From assembly GCA_014871385.1 (NCBI GenBank), contig CM026426.1, forward strand, positions 88,224,886 to 88,288,885: a stretch of DNA of 64,000 nt, written 5' to 3'. The translations under genes and the position numbers were made by a program. The notes below the pieces were generated by a model. That model saw nothing but the letters and a program-made list of their open reading frames with translations, made no database searches and was not told the origin of the DNA. Origin of the DNA: Ceratodon purpureus (lineage: Eukaryota; Streptophyta; Bryopsida; Pseudoditrichales; Ditrichaceae). Below, in pieces: positions 59,421 to 64,000 of this stretch; the stretch's first letter is position 1; each line of letters begins with the position of its first letter.

Positions 59421-62355
59421 ATGGGGTGGCTGGTGGCATTTTTCGTTGCGCTTCAGGCTGTTGTAGGGTTCGGGACTGCACAGATGTGTGCAGCGTTTGT
59501 GAATTCGGATTCTTGTGAATGGTCAGCAGTAAGAAATGGGAAGAAATTTAGCTTCAATCTTGCCACTTCGATCAAAGCTTATCCTCATGGGATTTTGAGC
59601 GAAGATGGGTACTGCTTACTTTGACCCATTCACAACCTGGCACGCAATGATTCATAGTTTTTATTTTTGAAGCCTTGCAACGAGTTATAAGCCTATTTCA
59701 GTCCTTTGTACAGAAAATTTTAGTGACGGCGATCAGAAATGCTAGATTCTGCATAGTGGTTCTATTTGTTTTTCTTATATGCTGTATTGATTGTTCTCAA
59801 GGTATTACAAAATCTCAACGAATGAGGGACGGACGCACTACTGGTTCCAAGTGCGTATGCATGTCATGCATCACTTTTGAAATTTCTATGAGCAAGTTTT
59901 ACCAATCGTCTCTTTTTAGGGTTCTAGTGTGGTTTTTTGTCTTTAGGGAGGTTATTAAACTGAGATGTCCTCTTTTCTTGTGAATTCAGTTATGTGAGCA
60001 CATGAAGTTCAACTTCAATCGGCCTCGTTGCGAAAACTGTGAGGTGTCAATCTTAATTTGTGCATAAGATTCAGGATACTGATCCGTCCTTAGCTTTTTT
60101 TCCGTTTTCTGATATGTAAAGAAAACTTGAAGTAGTGAGCTTGAACATCAAATTGTAGTGTGAACTGGCTCATATAAAGCATTTATTGCCTGTTCAACGC
60201 TCCAGTGGCATCATAAGCGGCGATTTATTCGGAGTGGCTGTTATATTGCATGGAGACTAAGGCACTTTGATGTTGAATGTCTTGGTTAGGCTTGCGGTGG
60301 TTCAGAGCACTGTGGTGAAACGTGCAGTGCGCTCATGTCCTCTTCTTATCCAGGTTTGTGATGATATTTCTGATTGGATTGCGTTTCACATGCCTAGTAT
60401 ATTTCAGTACCTAGTTTGGGTAGCCACATTTAATCCTCAATTATTGAGAGGTTCATGAGTAGTGCTCTGTTAACTGCATTTGGCAAATCAGGTTGACCCC
60501 CACCTATTGCTAATATCTTTAGTCTTTCTCCGTTATTCTTAGAAGTTTGAGGTGTCAATTTTATTCTGTGTCTGAATCTCATTATCCTGAAGGTACTACT
60601 GTTACTTCTTAATTTAATCGGGCCTCCCTATCCCTTTTTTACCTGAGCACAATGACTGACCTGCAACATGTGATTATATTTACAGGTTATTCCATATGTA
60701 ACACTCTTGGGTACCCCGGGAGCAGTCAATACTCTTTCATAAGTATGTAACACAGTCGATTTTCGTTCCTCTGAATCCCAGTTGTTCGATGTAGGAGACA
60801 TGCGTGATATTTAAGTGTCAAGATTAAACATCTTCTCTTCGTAGTGACATATGGTTTATTTAATATATTAGAAAAGCTACAATTGAACATGCAATTCGGT
60901 TGAAATGCTGTCTACTCTCCTGATTTTGATTAGATAAGACTGTCTTATTCGCACGCTTGTTCTGTTGCTCCTCAGATCAGAATAAGCCAGAACAAGGTGT
61001 CCGAGTCAACTTAGCGTTATGCAACAAAACGCGAGAGCCGAATTGCTCATTCTCAGTTCTGGTGTACTGTAGTCATACTGGTGTTGAGGTGCGCTGTTCA
61101 ACTCGTATGAGATAGTTTCCTTTTAATTGGCTATCTCAACTGGAACTGGCTTGATGACCATCACCACAAAAGAAGTGCTCTCTTCATCGTATGTTATATT
61201 GGTAACATTGGAATATCTAGTTGTGAAGTGTTTGTGAACTTTTCATGTGTGGGTTGACAAATTAAGTGGCTGTAGACAATTCGAGACTTGTTCTTGACAA
61301 AGTTACTCTTTGTTTGTCATCTAAACATATCTATGTACAAGTCAATGTTCGAACCGGAGATCTGTAGAACCCAATGATGCATTTGGTATTTCTCTTAAGT
61401 GCTGCTTTTTGTTTAGGTACCGATTGCAGTAACGAACAAAACGGTTGGCAGTTGCGACTATGTAAGTAAAACATATCTAATCCAAACATTTATCTCCAAA
61501 GAACTTCAAGGAATATAATCTCTTGAAACAGATTCTTTATGCATTGTTGAGTTCTGACTTTTGCCAACCTTAAGATTCACAAAGTTCGGTTACCGATTAG
61601 TTGCAAGGCTAACAAGTGGGTAATCAACGTCATGAACAGGAAACCACCTTAAGACATCCAGCTGGGTGCCCAGTCGTGACAGTTACGAGTGAAGGGGGAT
61701 GGGGCTGGTTTGGTTCCCTATTATTCATGTAATTAGTTAAAAACTGATACCTGGTCACTGTTTACTGATTATTTTGTATAGTGGATACTGTTCTCATTTC
61801 CCGAATTTTGAATTCTAGCAAGAGAAATTAACCTCAGAAAGGGTGCATTTGTAGGTTGGTGCTTGCTTTTGTCGTCTACATGACAGTGGGCATCGCTTAC
61901 CGTGTGACCATCCTTGGTGTGAGTGGCCTTGAGGTATATTTCTGCGACTTTCGATGCACGTTGACCTGCAACTTACCTCTTGATTCAGATGTCGTTTAAT
62001 TGAAGCTGATGCACGTTGAAAGCATGTCTTCAATTGAAGTTGATGCACATTGACCTCCTCTGCAGGCACTACCAAACTTGGACGTATGGCGCAGTCTTCT
62101 ATCTAAGCTTCAGGTATTTGTTTATGGACATGTTCATCGCTTTCAGTTCTATGTAACGTAAGCTTGTTATGAGATGCATTTTGACATGTTCTCAGTGCTG
62201 TGTAACTTAAGTTCGAGGTATTTTTGGTATCTTATATTGATGAGTTACCTCTTGTGCAGCTTTTTATTGAGAACGTTTCCCAATGTCTGAATATCTGTTG
62301 CCGCTTCACAGAGAACTCATATTCACAACTGAATACAGGAAGGATAGACTCTTAA
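59421..62355 (+). CDS. Type I membrane protein, MRH/ATG27-like, 11 exons
   Basis: Exons: 59421-59608, 59802-59850, 59990-60043, 60290-60353, 60686-60742, 60976-61088, 61417-61461, 61575-61619, 61838-61933, 62066-62113, 62260-62355. All introns are GT...AG, phases agree at all ten junctions, and the sum is 855 nt (284 residues, TAA). Residues 1-21 are a signal peptide ('MGWLVAFFVALQAVVGFGTA'). The lumenal part is Cys-rich: 'YPHGILSEDGYYKI', 'YWFQLCEHMKFNFNRPRCENC', 'ACGGSEHCGETCSAL', 'PNCSFSVLVYCSHTGVE', 'VGSCDY'. A membrane span lies at ~209-230 ('LVLAFVVYMTVGIAYR'), then a short cytosolic tail beginning 'ALPNLDVW'. I recognise the layout from a conserved, little-studied plant family with mannose-6-phosphate-receptor-like (ATG27-like) annotation; a secretory-pathway role is inference. 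Exon 8 is the least certain. Confidence 0.85.
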
Positions 62356-62693
62356 TGACATTGTAATTCTTTTGTTGCACAGGGATTTTGAGCTGTTTCT
62401 TAACCCCTAAATGCCCTTTTGGCCAAAATGTGGTCGCCGCCAATTTCGGGCAGGGTCTTACGATGTCAAAACCAATTATAATTTTTGAGAATTTTTTATT
62501 AAATTATTTAGGTTATTTTGGGCATGCAAAGCTTTGTCTTACAAAATTCCAAGAAATGGTAAGTAAAACTCATGAATTGTTCATGACTTTTGTATAACAT
62601 ACTCAATAAGGGCATTTGAAAATATAAGTATATTTTTTGAAAATATAATTAAGATATTTGAGTAATTTGTTAAGGCATCTGGTATTTGACGTA
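62356..62693. other. 3' flank of the MRH/ATG27-like gene
   Basis: 3' UTR and spacer; 'tgacattgtaattctttt' just after the stop is a plausible plant polyadenylation region. Nothing else seen. Confidence 0.4.
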
Positions 62694-62981
62694 GATACCA
62701 TGAATTCTGCTTTATTGTGTATTTTTTTCCTTTTTACTTCAAATAGTTGGAAGGCATGGAAAAACTTGTTCGTTGCACTACATATGGTGAGTAGGAGTTT
62801 GGTGGTCTCTAAACTTAAGAAAAAATATTTTGGTGTTATTTCATCCTTGAAAATTACTTTTCCTTGAATTTGGAGACCACCAAGCTCTTATACGTCAAAC
62901 ATAGTGAAACCATGAAGTTCTTCCATGCCTCCCAACTATTTGAAGTAAAAAATAATACAATAAATTAAAATTCATGGTATC
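62694..62981. repeat. Long foldback (hairpin) repeat
   Basis: Left arm from 'gataccatgaatt' to ~62815 pairs with a right arm ~62865-62981; shared blocks include 'ttacttcaaatagttgg', 'aggcatggaa.aactt' and 'ttggtggtctc'. Arms ~115 bp, roughly 75-80% complementary, loop ~45 bp. Could be a foldback MITE or a young MIRNA-type locus. Confidence 0.65.
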
Positions 62982-64000
62982 CTTTCAAAACTCAAGATGA
63001 CTCGAACGTCATCTCTAATAATTAAGCTTTTTGAAGGATTGATCAAAACTTGTTTTTGAAGTTGAAATATAATGATTTTGTATTGATTTTGTATCTCACT
63101 TTAAAATTTTGTGAAGTAATGTTTGAAGAAGTTGGAAGCAAAACCCTACCATTGGATTTGCTAAAGAATGTTATGACAAAAAGCAAATTAGCGTGCTTTA
63201 CAAAGAATTGTTGAAAGGATGCTTTTCTTAGTATGATGTTGAGACCATTTAGGGTTTTACAGTGGATTATTGGTGTCTTTATTTTATTTGGCATAGTTGA
63301 ATATGAAGAAATTTTAAAAAATTATAGACTTCTCTACACGAATTATTTGGATTTTTATTTTGTCTATTACAATATGAAGACTGTGTACAATATTCTTTTG
63401 TACTTAGATTGAGTAGCATAGGAAGAAAACTATTATGAATTCAAGCCAGTTCATCCAAATATACCAAACCTACAATCAAAGATGCAGACTTTATATTCAC
63501 ATTCATTTAATATCACCTACTAACTAATTATTTATTTTTTAGTTTTTTAATTTTTAATTTTTAATTTTTTCATTGATGGATGGATATATGTGCCAATAAT
63601 ATAACAAATTTTTTCATGAATTTTAATTTGATTTTAAAAATATTCCATTGTTTTAGGTATCTTAATTTTATAGTGGATGAAATCATGTATGTACCTAATA
63701 TCAAGAATAATATCTATATTCCATTATTGTAGACATTTGATTATAATTATAAGAATATATCCTATTTTGAGATCTTTTTGTTAGGTAGAATTCCACTGAA
63801 AACTGGAGACTATGAGCTTTGTTTTATCAATTAAGCTTCAAAGTAATAAAACCCATTTTAATGAGCAAAAAATGATGTACACCAAAAATTCTAAAATATA
63901 TGGTCATTGACTTTATATTTTTTTTGAGGAGTTGAAAAAGTTCCAAATATACTAAAATTTGTTAATGACTCAAATTAACTTTGAAAAGATAGCTAAATAG
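62982..64000. other. AT-rich spacer to the window end
   Basis: No gene, repeat or regulatory feature that I can support. Confidence 0.4.

Overview
This window looks like nuclear DNA of a land plant or close streptophyte relative. Genes have short GT-AG introns. The mobile elements are plant types: a Ty3/gypsy element with the DGGSG protease motif, a CACTA element and a Stowaway-like MITE. A conserved membrane-protein gene is split into 11 small exons. The sequence alone does not fix the species; a bryophyte or other non-seed plant is a low-confidence guess. Most of the window is AT-rich, repeat-filled, slowly decaying DNA, with a host-type gene near the right end.

Layout. 0-6.8 kb: one intronless coiled-coil ORF, then AT-rich spacer. 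6.8-10.3 kb: a three-exon transposase-like gene broken by one stop codon. 10.7-13.0, 17.4-18.9, 26.2-28.2 and 31.7-33.8 kb: four dispersed members (A-D) of one unrecognised family with a conserved N-terminal domain, a coiled coil and, in B-D, a C-terminal RING-like finger. Only C is fully open, and each copy has a different intron arrangement. 13.8-16.7 kb: tandem repeats, including four tandem tRNA-like SINE units. 23.9-30.0 kb: two 1329-bp inverted arms enclosing copy C. 34.1-48.7 kb: a roughly 300-bp repeat family into which a 2.5-kb CACTA element and a 9.15-kb LTR retrotransposon inserted; paralogous repeat copies show both empty sites.

49.4-54.7 kb holds low-copy-looking ORFs with single in-frame stops, one with a MITE in a predicted intron. 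54.7-59.4 kb is AT-rich spacer with a TIR element. 59.4-62.4 kb is an 11-exon gene that no single long ORF reveals, reconstructed here with consistent phase at every junction: a secretory type I membrane protein of the MRH/ATG27-like kind. A 290-bp foldback follows it.

Most notable points: (1) the retrotransposon's extra 3' ORF carries a coiled coil and a zinc finger resembling the zf-XS finger of SGS3/IDN2-type RNA-silencing proteins; (2) the intron of copy C is bordered by an 8-bp direct repeat matching the uninterrupted site in copy A, as expected for recent intron gain; (3) copy C sits between long, nearly identical inverted repeats.
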